A stretch of 64,000 bases of DNA from Copromyces sp. CBS 386.78 (lineage: Eukaryota; Ascomycota; Sordariomycetes; Sordariales; Sordariaceae). Positions within the stretch are counted from its first letter, which is position 1, and every line of letters starts with the position of its first letter. The position numbers and the translations under genes are program-made. Shown here one piece after another: positions 10,453 to 20,609 of the stretch. The stretch covers positions 186,001 through 250,000 of the forward strand of contig MU839102.1 of the NCBI GenBank assembly GCA_030685235.1. Direction: 5' to 3'. Below the pieces are notes generated by a model. It saw only the letters and a program-made list of their open reading frames with translations, did no database searches and was not told the DNA's origin.

Positions 10453-10506
10453 GAGCCAGGGCAGCATTAAATACCTACTAGTAATAGGAGAGTACTGGTG
10501 AATGGG
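10453..10506 (-). promoter_or_regulatory. Orphan array promoter block without a gene
   Basis: Minus strand CATTCACCAGTACTC, then GTATTTAATGCTGCCC and CTGGCTCC. The block has the same architecture as at the genes, and the further upstream element CTCAAGGTTTCC is also present at about 10587. Downstream on the minus strand (10440-9840) there is no LPxEIR motif or long frame. An ATG with CAAAATGGC context near 10185 is followed by a stop after five codons. Confidence 0.5.
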
Positions 10507-11956
10507 AAGACCAGTGAATAGTTGAGAGGTGACGATTGGCGCCATCTTGGCCAGATTGAAGAAGGGCAGAAGAGGTTGGGTGCTCAAGGTTTCCAAATTT
10601 GATGCTAGATGAAATCCATCTTCACTTCAGTTCAGGTTCCTATTCCATCAAAAGTAATCATGCACAACAAACGTACCGATGACATTAACCTTGGGACTCC
10701 AAAGTGAAACATGTGTTTCGAACAAGATACATTTGTTGATGTCATTGCCGGGGTTAGAAGACCGTTAAGTTGAGAAATGAAATCGAAGGGCAGATGGGTG
10801 GTGGTGGTGGTACTTGTGAAAGACTTGGACTTCCAAGTGTGAAGCCATCGCGAAAATTTTGGTGGAATCAATCAAATCAAACCACCCCAAGCGGGGTTGC
10901 GTATTCACAGTGGAAGGAAAGAGCAAATCATTGAGCCCTGGCCCAGTTTCTAACGGATCGACAGAGGTGCTCGTTCCTTACTTCCCTAGAAAGTACAAGT
11001 GAGCCCAGTAAGTGTCGTTAAGTAGGAAGGCGCGAGCTCGGTCGAGCTGGATCGAACAATACTCGCCCGGAAAGAACCGACCGGGGCCATCAACACAGGT
11101 AAGGAAAAGCCTAAAACACGAGACCAAATGGCACATCCAGCCGTATTCCGCCCGTATCTTTCCACTGCCGCATGTTCAACGGAATAATTTCGTTCTGCTG
11201 CGATCCCGCAGCCCGCCCATGAACACATTCTACTAGTCTCTTCTCCTCGTCTCATACTGCTTCGAGTCCGGAACACACAGGCAGCCATGCTTTCCCAATT
11301 CGCGGAATGTCTTGCTAACTCCCACTCAAACATTCGACGGACCAGCCCCGTCACGGACAAGCAGTCAGATATTTGGAAAGTGTTTCGGTAATTTCGTGTC
11401 CCTCGACGAAGCTATTCTTCCAGAGTCAGACTGCGCATCATCAAACTTCTGAAGGCTGCCAAGACACTCGGTGAATTCCTTTGATGTCGAACCACAGTCC
11501 CTAGTAAAAGGCGAGGCAATTGAAACAATGATGGCGACGTATGGCGACGTCAGGACGACCGAGCTCCGCGTTGGTGAATGGAACACCTTTTTGCGTAGTA
11601 CCAGTGCTGGACGAAGAGTCCCCTGAGCGATGCCTGTGTCATCGTCGGTAGGGGTGTCTACGTTCGAACTTCCGAAAATGATGTGAAACAAGACTGGTCG
11701 TAAACATGCTGCTGAAGGACGTGAGAGAGAAGGAAACAAAAAAAATAAAAGAAGAGAAGAGAAGATGGCATGGGTGGGTATAAGTAGGGTTCTGAATCAA
11801 AAGAAGGAATGATAAAAGTAAGAAAAGAAAATTTGGTCCCCCCAGAACGCAAATCCCTAGCCCACCCAACCATTCCCTTCACCTCCTTGCCTGCCTAAAA
11901 AAATCCTAAAACGCCACTTCACCCCTCTTTCTTTCTACCACTGAAGGCCTGGTACT

Positions 11957-13089
11957 TTAGAGTCTCTCCGACAAAGGCCACTCGACGTCGACGGCACCAA
12001 CATGATATGGAAACTCGTACTCCCGCGGCTCCTAAATGTTGACACACACCGAATCGTTAGTGTTCCCATCCAATCTTGAGCGTGAACAAAGAAGCAGGGC
12101 AGGGAAGAAAAAGAATAACATACCGCACTGTCATCCACCACCGCACCCCTAAATCGCCTCCAACACCCCGACCTCGAAGCTGCCGCTTCCTCGATCCTCG
12201 TCCTGTGGAACCACTCCGTGACCTCCCACGTCTCGTCCACGGCAGCAGGGTGGTCCTCGTCATCCAGGTTGGGATCCTCACGGCACCATACCCGGAAGAC
12301 GACCTTCTCCAGAGATTCCGGCAGCGTCATGAAGGATTCCCAGCAATCACAGAAGAAATCCATGAAGTCATCTGCGCCTCGTTGGTCCTCCGTGGAGCCC
12401 CATTCCGGACCCCATTCCTCATCTGACGAGTCGTCATCGTCGTACTCAGGTCCCCATTCCTCATCTCCCTGAACCTGAGCAGCCTCCTCAGCTGCCGCCT
12501 CCTCCTCGACCACAGCGAAAACCGGACCCGGACCCGGAACCAACGGCGGCGCGATTGGCGCGGTCGTCAATTGTTTCATAGGAAGGTAAAATGGGTCGGT
12601 GAAGACCACCTCCATTGTCTTCAGGTTCGGCAAGGTCGTCAGCCATTGAAGGCAGGCCCGGGGTTTGATCTGCGGCCGGTACCTTGCTCTATCATCGTCG
12701 CATCCGCTCCAGTGGAGGCTCACATGTTGGAGATTTTGTGCGAAATAGGCAGAGGACTGCAGCTCTTTGAAGATCCGATGGTTGGTCAGTGCCACAGGTG
12801 ACGGGGTAGGGGTTTCGTAGGCACTGCCCAGGTGAATCTGGGTCCGGGGAAGGACGCGCGTGGCAAATTCGTACCACAGCTCGTCACGAATCTGTCGGCA
12901 TGACCCGGCGAGGTTCTTGAAGGTCGTCACCAACTGCAGCTGATGAGAGGCTTGGATTGGCTGCTTAGCTTCCTCCTGGTGCTGCTCATGGGAGAACCTG
13001 ATAGGTACAACCCATAACGCGCGATAGACTGAGAGCCGGATCTCCGGAGGGAGAGACAGGAACCGGAACGCGCTGCTGGTGGAGGGCAT
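11957..13089 (-). CDS. 2EXR/F-box-like array protein, copy 5
   Basis: Two coding exons, complement of 12124-13089 and 11957-12031, give 346 aa. The 92-bp intron has GTATGT and TTTAG ends. The last exon reads EPREYEFPYHVGAVDVEW then PLSERL. I started at the ATG at 13089 (MPSTSSAF); the three codons upstream begin with TTG. Residues 12-26 read SLPPEIRLSVYRALW. The acidic insert of copies 2-4 after the motif is absent; instead a long acidic stretch sits in the second half, with an internal repeat DEEWGPEY / DEEWGPEW, followed by FFCDC. The first cysteine pair is reduced (SGCDDD). This is the most divergent copy. Function unknown. Confidence 0.72.
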
Positions 13090-13179
13090 TTTGGGCAAGT
13101 GTAGATATTGTAAAATGGGAAGAGTTGGTAAATGTGCCTTATATAGATACTGGTGGTTACGAATGATGGTCGTCCTGGG

Positions 13180-13530
13180 GATCTTGTCGAGGATGGAAAT
13201 TGTCGGAGGTAGAGGTCGTTGAGGTTGGAGGCTACCAAGGGTAAGGTTGTTGATAGTGAAGCTCGTCGAGGATAATTATCGTCGACTCAAACGTCGCTTG
13301 AAGATGAAGGTTGTCGAAGTAGAAGTAATTGGAAGAATAGAAGATACTGCTAGAGGTAGAGGTCGTTACGTCAGAGGTTGTCTATGGTAAATGTTGTCGT
13401 CAGTGCAGATCGTTGATGTTAAATGTCGTCGAAAAGAAATGTCGCTGAAGATGGGTATTGCCGAGGGTAGTGTTATTTGGAAGAAGGGAAGACGTTACTA
13501 GAGGTAGAGATGTTCGACGTCCTGTAAAGA
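13180..13530. repeat. Degenerate GTCGT(C/T)GA-type repeat tract
   Basis: Irregularly spaced copies of a short motif such as GTCGTTGAGG, GTCGAGGA, GTCGAAG, GTAGAGGTCGTT and GTCGTCGAAA recur at intervals of about 10-30 bp. Related pieces occur at 10325-10400. Spacing is irregular, so it is a decayed cryptic repeat rather than a clean minisatellite. It lies in the long leader of copy 5. Confidence 0.45.
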
Positions 13531-13643
13531 TACGACGAGTAAACCTGGATAAAAATACCTAGGCTGGAGAATGTCCGACGTTGAAAGTCGACGACAGAAA
13601 ATCGGATTGACTTTTGAAGTGGTTTAGGGAAGAAGAGAGATTG

Positions 13644-13722
13644 GAGGGCAGGGCAGCCTTAAATACCGCTACCGGAACTGACTGTCGTTGAATAAAAATG
13701 CAAATTACTAGTGAATGGAAGT
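13644..13722 (-). promoter_or_regulatory. Array promoter block of copy 5
   Basis: Minus strand CCATTCACTAG, then GGTATTTAAGGCTGCCC and TGCCCTCC. The distance between the CACT element and the box is larger than in the other copies. The box is about 570 bp upstream of the ATG, so the leader is long or contains an intron. Confidence 0.5.
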
Positions 13723-14994
13723 TCCGCTTGGCAAGGCTAAGTGAAGGGTCTGTAGTCTAAATCGAGGGACTCAGGCCCACGGATGTGCCAGTTACCTTCA
13801 AACCTTGGTAACGATAGGTAGGCGAATCTGTGCCTGGTAGGATGTGTCGAGGCAGTTGTCGTTGTCCTCCCATGTCTTCGAACTTGCTGGCTTCAACCTT
13901 GACGTGCTCCGTAGGTATCCCAACAAACAACTAGGAGCATGCTATCGGTAATCCGGTCCTTGACTTGATCCCACTTCTCCCCAGCGGTATTCTTAGGAAC
14001 ATGACAGGTAGCCTACTAGGCGAGAACTGTCACATGGATGGTTTATATGTGTTGAAAATATGGTTGAAGGTAGGTAAAGTCGTCGAAAGAAAGTAGGTAA
14101 CTTGGTTAAAGATAAACGTCGGCGAAGGTAGTTCAATAGTACCCAGACAACACCCATCCACCCATCCAGTTCAGACTGGGTCGTGTCAAAGTGTGTTGTG
14201 TGCGCGTCGTGCGGTCCGAGGTCTTGTGGGCAGATCGACAAGCGGAATCTCGTCGCTCTCTTGATTGAGCTCGTGGCGCGAAAACAGTCCTACTGGGACT
14301 CGAACATATCTGTTTGTTGACGGAGGTAAGGTATCTTGATAGGTTGGTATCTTACCTACCGCGGCTTTGCGTAAGCACAGGCCTCTAATTTCTACCTGTA
14401 ATGAGATCCTTGGAACAATGGCCGAACTTACCTTTCTGCTTTCAATGGACACCTTGAGGTTTATGGTGGGTAGGCGTGGTATTCGTGATAAGGTTCTTGG
14501 TGGTGATCTTTTCGGTTTATATACCAGTTAGGCAGATTTGGCTTCCCACGCGTGCTTTGCGGGAAAGTGAGCCCAGCACCTCCAGTCTTGACTGCAGCTT
14601 GGTTAGATGAGTGATGTAGTGTGCAGTATGGTGCAGTATGGTGCCTAGTAGTCATCTCCCTTATTAATACTCCTTTCTCAGGTGTCAGCATAAGTAGTTG
14701 CCATCACCAAGAGCCTGCTTGACCAGCTTTGATTCTCTTTGGATCCAACCATAATCACAGCAACACACATCGGCCAAACACAATCCAAACACAATAGACG
14801 GAAATCCCGAGCCTCCATCAAACACAGCCGCAGATAAATAGTCACTAATCGTCCAGACTTGCTTGTCAAATGAGATGTCTGGTGTATAACCAGGGCGCAG
14901 CTCGACCATGAACGCGAATGGCAAAAGGTTGCCCTTTCCATATCCAAATAAAAGTATAACTATAAAACACCTAACCTTTGATATGAAATCATGC

Positions 14995-16494
14995 TCAATG
15001 ATGATGATGTCCAAACTGCGTGAGAAGCGGTAATAGCATCCCCAAAACAGTGAACATGGTGTCCCTCAGCGGCTTTGGCTGCCTCCTCTGTTGCGAACTG
15101 CTTCCGTCTGCGTATCCGTTGCTGCTGCTTGAGTGATGATCGTGGGAGTTGCTGTCTTCTTGCATGGCATGCATGGCCACATACCTAGATAGCGTTTGTC
15201 AGTCGTCAACTTGATCTTTCACGCACTACAATCTAGGAGAAGGAGGAAGGCAAACTCACAAGAACGTCCCCGCAGAGAACAACAACAACATGCCCGTCCA
15301 CCACTGTTCACCACCGCTTCCTTCTGCAGCCACCTGTCCACCACTTCCACCCAGGAACAACTCAACAATACAATACGTCACCAACGCCCCGACGGGGGCA
15401 GCGGCGCTAAACACAATCAAGTGCCCCCTCGCCGCCCGCTTCGACAGCCCCTGCCTCAGCAAAACCGACGTCAACCCAAAAGCCGCCGGAGCTTTGTGCA
15501 ACATGATAGCCACGAAGATGATGAAACCTAGACGCATGTCCTCCGTCGTGGCACTAGCTCCCATTGCGATTCCGTCGGCCGCGGCATGGATGACCAGCCC
15601 TACTGTCGTTGCGAGAGTGCGAGCTTGTTTCGGCGAGGGGCTGAGGAACGAGGAGAGGAAGCCGTCGGTTTCGGAGGATCCATCGCGTCCCTCGAGGACA
15701 GACTCGGAGATGGAGGATGTTTCGAGGTTGTCGAGGGAGATGTGTCGAGTCTGTGGGCCCGATTGGGAGGAAGAGGCGAATGCGTGCTGCGGGAGGCGGT
15801 CGATGAGGAACATGAGGGCGAAGCCGAGGGTCAGGGAGAGACCGATCTGAAATGTTGGTAGGCCGTTCTCGTGGTGGTCATCGTCGTCGTCATCGTGCTT
15901 TTCGTTTGTGGGGTTGGTGGACTTTTGGAAGCTGGACTTTGTGTCTTCGTTTGGCGGCTCTTCATCCCTCTTCTTGCGGAGGTTCCTGAGGATTTGCTCG
16001 GCGGTTACGACCTTGTGTGTCTTGATATGGGGGATTTCGTCGCCATGGCCGTTCCTTGCTTCCAGATGGTTTCCGGAGATGCGCCAGTTGACTGTTTGTT
16101 GCGGGGACCTCCCTCCTACTCCCATGAGACTGCGCCTCGCAGCAGCAGCATTGTGTGAATGTGCTGGTTGGACGGTATTAGTTGTCGCGACGGCTTCAAT
16201 GCCTTCGGGGATAATGACGATAAGGGATGTGCCGACAAGTATTCCAACACCGATGCTGGATATCAATCGTAGTTGGGATTGCGATAGGCTCAGGGATAGG
16301 GGGAGTGCGCCGGCGAAAAAGGACCTATTTCGTTGTTGGATGTCAGTTTGCGCCCAACGGCAGAGACAATTGAGGATGGACGTACGCCAAGGCCATGACC
16401 ACCTGTATGGGAATATGTTAGCTTCCAGCCATGTTTCTGATGACATTGCAGTAGTGACGTACACAGAGGGCCAGGAGAATGAGCAAGTTGCCCA
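14995..16494 (-). CDS. ZIP-family metal transporter, ZIP9/ATX2-like
   Basis: Four coding exons, complement of 16462-16494, 16386-16402, 15260-16324 and 14995-15184, give 434 aa. Splicing restores the N-terminal membrane segment MGNLLILLALCVVMALASFF. The second exon is only 17 bp. Later membrane segments carry the ZIP metal-site residues: HAAADGIAMGA and, one segment on, MLHKAPAAFGL. A cytoplasmic-type His/Asp-rich loop (EKHDDDDDDHHENG) lies between them, and another His-rich stretch (NSHDHHSSSS) precedes the last segment; the protein ends HHHH. This pattern matches SLC39A9/ZIP9 and yeast Atx2, Golgi zinc/manganese transporters of the ZIP superfamily. Substrate and location are inferred from the family. 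The gene faces away from hat1 across a 0.9-kb divergent promoter. Confidence 0.88.
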
Positions 16495-17415
16495 TCTTGA
16501 ACCAGACAGGAGCTTGTAAGGAGGAAAGAAACTAAGATGTACACCGGTCGTTTGTTGCTAAAGTCATTGGCGCATGGGATGACGATATGACCTCAATGCG
16601 CGCCGTAAAAAGGAGGAGGTATGGACGAAAGAGAGCTGTCCAAGAGGGAGGTCAATCAACGATGGGGATGATGTTGTTCTCAGAAATATTTGGAGTGTGG
16701 TGACACCAAAGAGGAACAACAACCCGTGAATCAGTGATAAGCAATTGGGGGCCAGGGGGGGAACACCTCAGCCAAGATCTGCAACGATCCGCCGCAGTCA
16801 CCTCAGCCAAGCAACCAAAAACGCCCTGACAACGCCCTGACAATGGTGGCCTGCCAACTCGGCCGAATTCAGTTAATGAGGGGTCTTTTGCTTGAGCTCT
16901 GAGCTTAGCCGGGAGCTATGTCTCGAGTCTCTTCGTGAGGATTATGTTGGAAAACCAGCCAATGTGGTAATTTCAATATCGAAGTGTGAAAAGGCAACAG
17001 TCAACTCGCAAGAGCACAGCATCATCTCTCGTTTAAGCCGATATCAACATGTTACTATGCGTTTACCAGTAATAACAGGGACCCCCAGCCTACGCTAACA
17101 ACCTTAACCGAGGAGATCGGCAAACGTGGCCCGAGCTTTCAATTAACGATACGCGTTCGCCAACCGCGACTCTTTCCTTTCAGATCATCTTCCTTTTGGC
17201 CAGACAACGAACCTCCTCTTTTTGACCACCACAATCACCCGGCGTAACCGAACATTCTACTAGGCACCAGCTTTACACCAGTCAAATATACCAAGCCAGA
17301 AATACCACATATCCCAAGCGCGCGACCACGAAGCTTCAAGTGTCCATCTCGCCCTCCCCCGCGCAGCTTCCCCGCCAGATCGATTCCCAGCTTCGCAAAC
17401 TTCAGATCCATCACC
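16495..17415. promoter_or_regulatory. Divergent intergenic region, ZIP transporter / hat1
   Basis: Nine hundred bases between two head-to-head genes with no coding frame of note. A repeat ACGCCCTGACAACGCCCTGACA occurs near 16822-16843. The leader of hat1 (17200-17415) is pyrimidine-rich. No specific regulatory site was recognised. Confidence 0.5.
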
Positions 17416-19014
17416 ATGAGCGGAGACGACGATTGTAAGCGCCAACATATCTCAGACAATCCTTGGACCCAGAGCCGGAAATGCTGACTTAGTATACCAG
17501 GGTGGAACTCCTCTAACGAGGCCGTCCTGGTCTCTCTCGTCACCCCCACCGATGCTGGCGTCAAGACACTGGACACTTTCCACCCGGAATACACAAACAA
17601 CATCTTCGGCGAAAAAGAACAGATCTTTGGCTACAAGGGTCTTCGCATCAACCTTCAGTATAATGCCAGTGACATGCTGCCCAACCTAAAGGTGTCCTAC
17701 AAGAAAAAGTACCAGCCCACAGCCGACGAAGAGGCCCTCGACATCAAAGACGTTCTGTCCGACTTCCTCCCCGAAATCGCCTTCCAGAAGCAGTCCGATT
17801 TCGAAGCCCGGCTCAAGTCCATTCCCGACAACTGGACCCCGCCCGGAACTCTCGTCACAAGTTTCAGCAACAAACATGGGGATTTCCAAGTATATTCCGG
17901 CAAGGTAACAGATCCGGCAGTCAAGCAGCTCCTCAACCGCATTCAGATTCTCGTTCCCTTCTTCGTCGACGGAGGCACCCCTATCGACATGGAAGATCCC
18001 GACGTCGACCGATGGACAATCTATTTCCTCTACAACAAGCGTTCCCTCCCCGACCAGCCGGACAAATCTTCCTACCACTTCGCCGGCTACAGTACCCTCT
18101 ACCGCTACATTACTTTCCTACCACCCACCGAGACCGAATCGAAGACTCCAACCGATACCCCACCCTTCTCCCTCGACGGCGATTTCGACCTCGACACCCT
18201 CCCCTGCCGCACCCGCATTTCCCAGTTCATCATCATCCCACCCTTTCAACAAAAGGGCCTCGGCTCGCGCCTCTACAGGATCATCTACCAACAATACCTA
18301 AAGCACGAGCCAACCATTCAGCTGACGGTGGAAGACCCTAACGAAGCCTTTGACGACATGCGCGACCTCGCCGACCTCGCATTCCTCAGCCAACAACCCG
18401 AGTTTCAAGCACTCAAGATCAACACCAGCATCGAGATTCCCGAGGAGGGCAAAGCCCCCAATAATATCGTCGACCAAGCAGCCGTTGAAGCCTGCCAAAA
18501 GAAGTTCAAGATCGTTCCCCGGCAGTTTGCTCGTGTGCTCGAGATGTACCTGATGTCTCAGTTGCCCGAGAGCGTCCGGCCAGGTCTGGGCGCTCCCGAG
18601 GAGGATGAGGAAGACGAGGAGGAGCAAAGCGGCAGGAGCAGCAAGAGCAAGGGTAAGGGCAAGGAGAAGGCCCTACCAAAGCCGACCTCCGAAGACGAGC
18701 ACACATATAGGTTGTGGATGATGCTCGTCAAGATGAGGCTATATGTGCACAACAGGGACGCCCTGGGCCAGCTGGAGCTTAAGGAGCGCAAGGAGGAGCT
18801 GGCCAAGGTTTTTGCCGGTGTGGAGTTTGATTATGCGAGGTTGCTGATCAAGGCTGAGGAGCAGAGCAAGTTGGCCGCTGGTGAGGGCGCGCAAGAAGTT
18901 CCGGCTATTCCTTCTGCTGCTAATGGTAAGCGCAAGTTGGACGAGGTTGAGCAATCGGAGGGAGCTGAAGCTGCGTCGAGCAAGAAGGCTAGGGTCGAGA
19001 GCGGGAGTGAATAG
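17416..19014 (+). CDS. hat1: Histone acetyltransferase type B catalytic subunit (Hat1)
   Basis: Two exons, 17416-17434 and 17501-19014, give 510 aa; the 66-bp intron has GTAAGC and CAG ends and splits a Trp codon (MSGDDDWWNSSNEAV). Hat1 with its Hat2 partner acetylates newly made histone H4 at Lys5/Lys12 before deposition. The N-terminal Hat1 domain covers about 15-200. The GNAT acetyl-CoA loop is QQKGLG at 256-261, following RISQFIIIPPF, and the conserved LTVEDPNEAFDDMRDL segment supplies the acidic catalytic region. The C-terminal half carries an acidic/Ser/Lys-rich insert (EEDEEDEEEQSGRSSK) and a basic tail ending KKARVESGSE, making it longer than yeast Hat1. Identification is strong from the whole domain. 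Confidence 0.93.
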
Positions 19015-19537
19015 AGTCGGAGTCTGCTCACCACCCAAGTCTAAGCCCAAGAGGGATCAATAGGAGATGAAACTAGGGATCGAGGATTGAAATTATGGCA
19101 ATTTCCCCGTAGGATATGGGTTATACACTACATGTCACTATGCTCGGGGTGAATGTCTTGCATCATAGAAAACACAGCATTGTTGGTGCGAGCATCTATG
19201 AATTTGTTTTGTTTGTTTAGTTGTACATATTGATGAGGGCGTCTGGCGCCTTTTACTTTATCTAACTGTCTTTGACACGGAACCATCGATTCCTTTTAAA
19301 AGGTTTGGGGAAGGACATTGGCATGATCCTCTGCGTGCTGTTCAATGCCCATCTTTCCATGTCTAGCGGTACCTTTGGTGTTTCAGTTTCGAGACCTTTT
19401 TTTGTGATCTCGTCCGGAGGTAGAGTCTATATCAAAAAACCATCTGACCAGCCTAGAATGACAACTCCATCCGCATCTCTCTCCTACAAGCCATCCTCAC
19501 CTTCCCATCTTCAACCCTTCCATTTCCTACGGGGCAT
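19015..19537. other. Convergent 3' region, hat1 / pro-1
   Basis: About 520 bases between two convergent stops. T-rich with no open frame resembling a protein; it should hold both polyadenylation regions. Confidence 0.5.
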
Positions 19538-20609
19538 CTAATGCCTGGTCCCATTAACGTTCTTCTGCCCACTCCCCAACAAGCTCGCAACAACAGTCGC
19601 CTCCCTAACCGCCTTCGCAACCGCGCCTCTAACCCCCTCATCCTCCAACACCAACAACCCACCAATCGTGCACCCGCCCGGCGTAGACACCTTCTCCCTC
19701 AAAATCGCCGGATGCTCTCCATCCAGCACCAGGCCCGCAGCACCCCTCATCGTCTGCGCCGCCATCTTCGTCGCCTCCGCCCTCGGGATTCCCATCGCCA
19801 CGCCTCCATCCGCCGCCGCCTCCATCATCAGCGCGAAAAACGCCGTGCCAGAGGCACACAGAGAAGTGCAGGCGTCCATAAGCGAAGGGGGCAGGAACGC
19901 GACCTCGCCGATCTGCTCAAAAATCCAGGTCAACAACTCCGTCACGCTGTCCGGGAGGGGGGGTTCAACGGTGTTGATAACCGTCATGCTCTCCCTAATC
20001 TTGGAAGCAGTATTCGGCATGGCGCGCACGACGATGGGGAGGTCATCCGCAGAAACGCCCACATCCTCGCGCAGGATCTGTTCCAGCTGCGGAACCGTAA
20101 CGCCCGCGCAGATGGAGATGATAATCTTCTGCTTCCTGGCATGACCCTCCTTGTGGTTAACGGTGAGGGCCTCCTTCATGCCGCCGGCGGACAAAAGGCC
20201 CGAGACCATGTAGGGCTTGCACCCTAAAAGGATGATGTCGGCTTCGGCGACGGCGGAGAGGTTGGAGGTGGACTGCAGGACGCGGAGAGTGCTGACGTTG
20301 GGCTTGACTAGCCCAGAAAGGGCCGACTCGACTTTGGCGATGGAGGATGAAGAGCGCACGGTGGCGATGAAGTGTCGCGGGAGAGCGGGGGGTGAGGTGG
20401 GCGGGTCGCAGGGGGAAGAGGCGAGGGAGGTGAGGGAGGAGAGGATGCCGGAGAGAATGGCGATGCCCATTGTTCCTATTGCGAGAAGGTGTCAGTATTC
20501 TGTTTTTGTTGAGAGGCCATGGAGGTCAGGTTGGAAAAGTAGGTGACTTACCGCAGCCGAGAACGGCCATGGTGAGCTCGGAGGAGCTCTTTACTTGAGG
20601 AGCAGCCAT
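19538..20609 (-). CDS. pro-1: Pyrroline-5-carboxylate reductase
   Basis: Two exons, complement of 20552-20609 and 19538-20475, give 331 aa. The 76-bp intron (GTAAGT, AATAG) lies inside the dinucleotide-binding loop, and splicing restores TMAVLGCGTMGIAILSG, the GxGxxG Rossmann motif for NAD(P)H. The protein continues with the family segment DIILLGCKPYMVSGLL, a VIVRAMPNTASKIRESMTV substrate-loop region and the C-terminal signature ALMMEAAADGGVAMGIPR and SPGG-like VSTPGGCTIGGL. It reduces delta-1-pyrroline-5-carboxylate to proline, the last step of proline synthesis. The symbol follows Neurospora usage, where pro-1 encodes this enzyme; it is orthologous to yeast PRO3. Its promoter is shared with the ctk3 gene, transcribed the other way. 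Confidence 0.92.

Larger units (their letters stand above)
9136..11956. other. Intergenic: copy 4 leader/promoter, orphan promoter, 3' flank of copy 5
   Basis: This 2.8-kb gap contains the copy 4 leader and promoter, a promoter-like block at 10453-10506 with no gene behind it, and a segment at 9740-9930 related to 13815-13990. Frames at 10986-11360 and 11365-11739 (minus) are open for about 124 codons each, but I recognise nothing in them and see no family motif. Possibly this is the site of a lost array copy. Confidence 0.5.
13090..14994. other. Intergenic: leader/promoter of copy 5 and 3' flank of the ZIP gene
   Basis: No gene is supportable. It contains a degenerate GTCGT-rich repeat tract (13180-13530), the copy 5 promoter block, a segment at 13815-13990 related to 9740-9930, and from about 14000 to 14994 unremarkable spacer plus the 3' flank of the metal transporter gene. 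Confidence 0.55.

Noticed and set aside
10986..11739. Two adjacent minus-strand frames of about 124 codons each
   Set aside because: No motif, no array similarity, no recognisable splice partners; left as intergenic.
14270..14330. tRNA-like T-loop words (GTTCGAGTCCC on the minus strand)
   Set aside because: No paired T stem, anticodon arm or acceptor stem can be formed around it.
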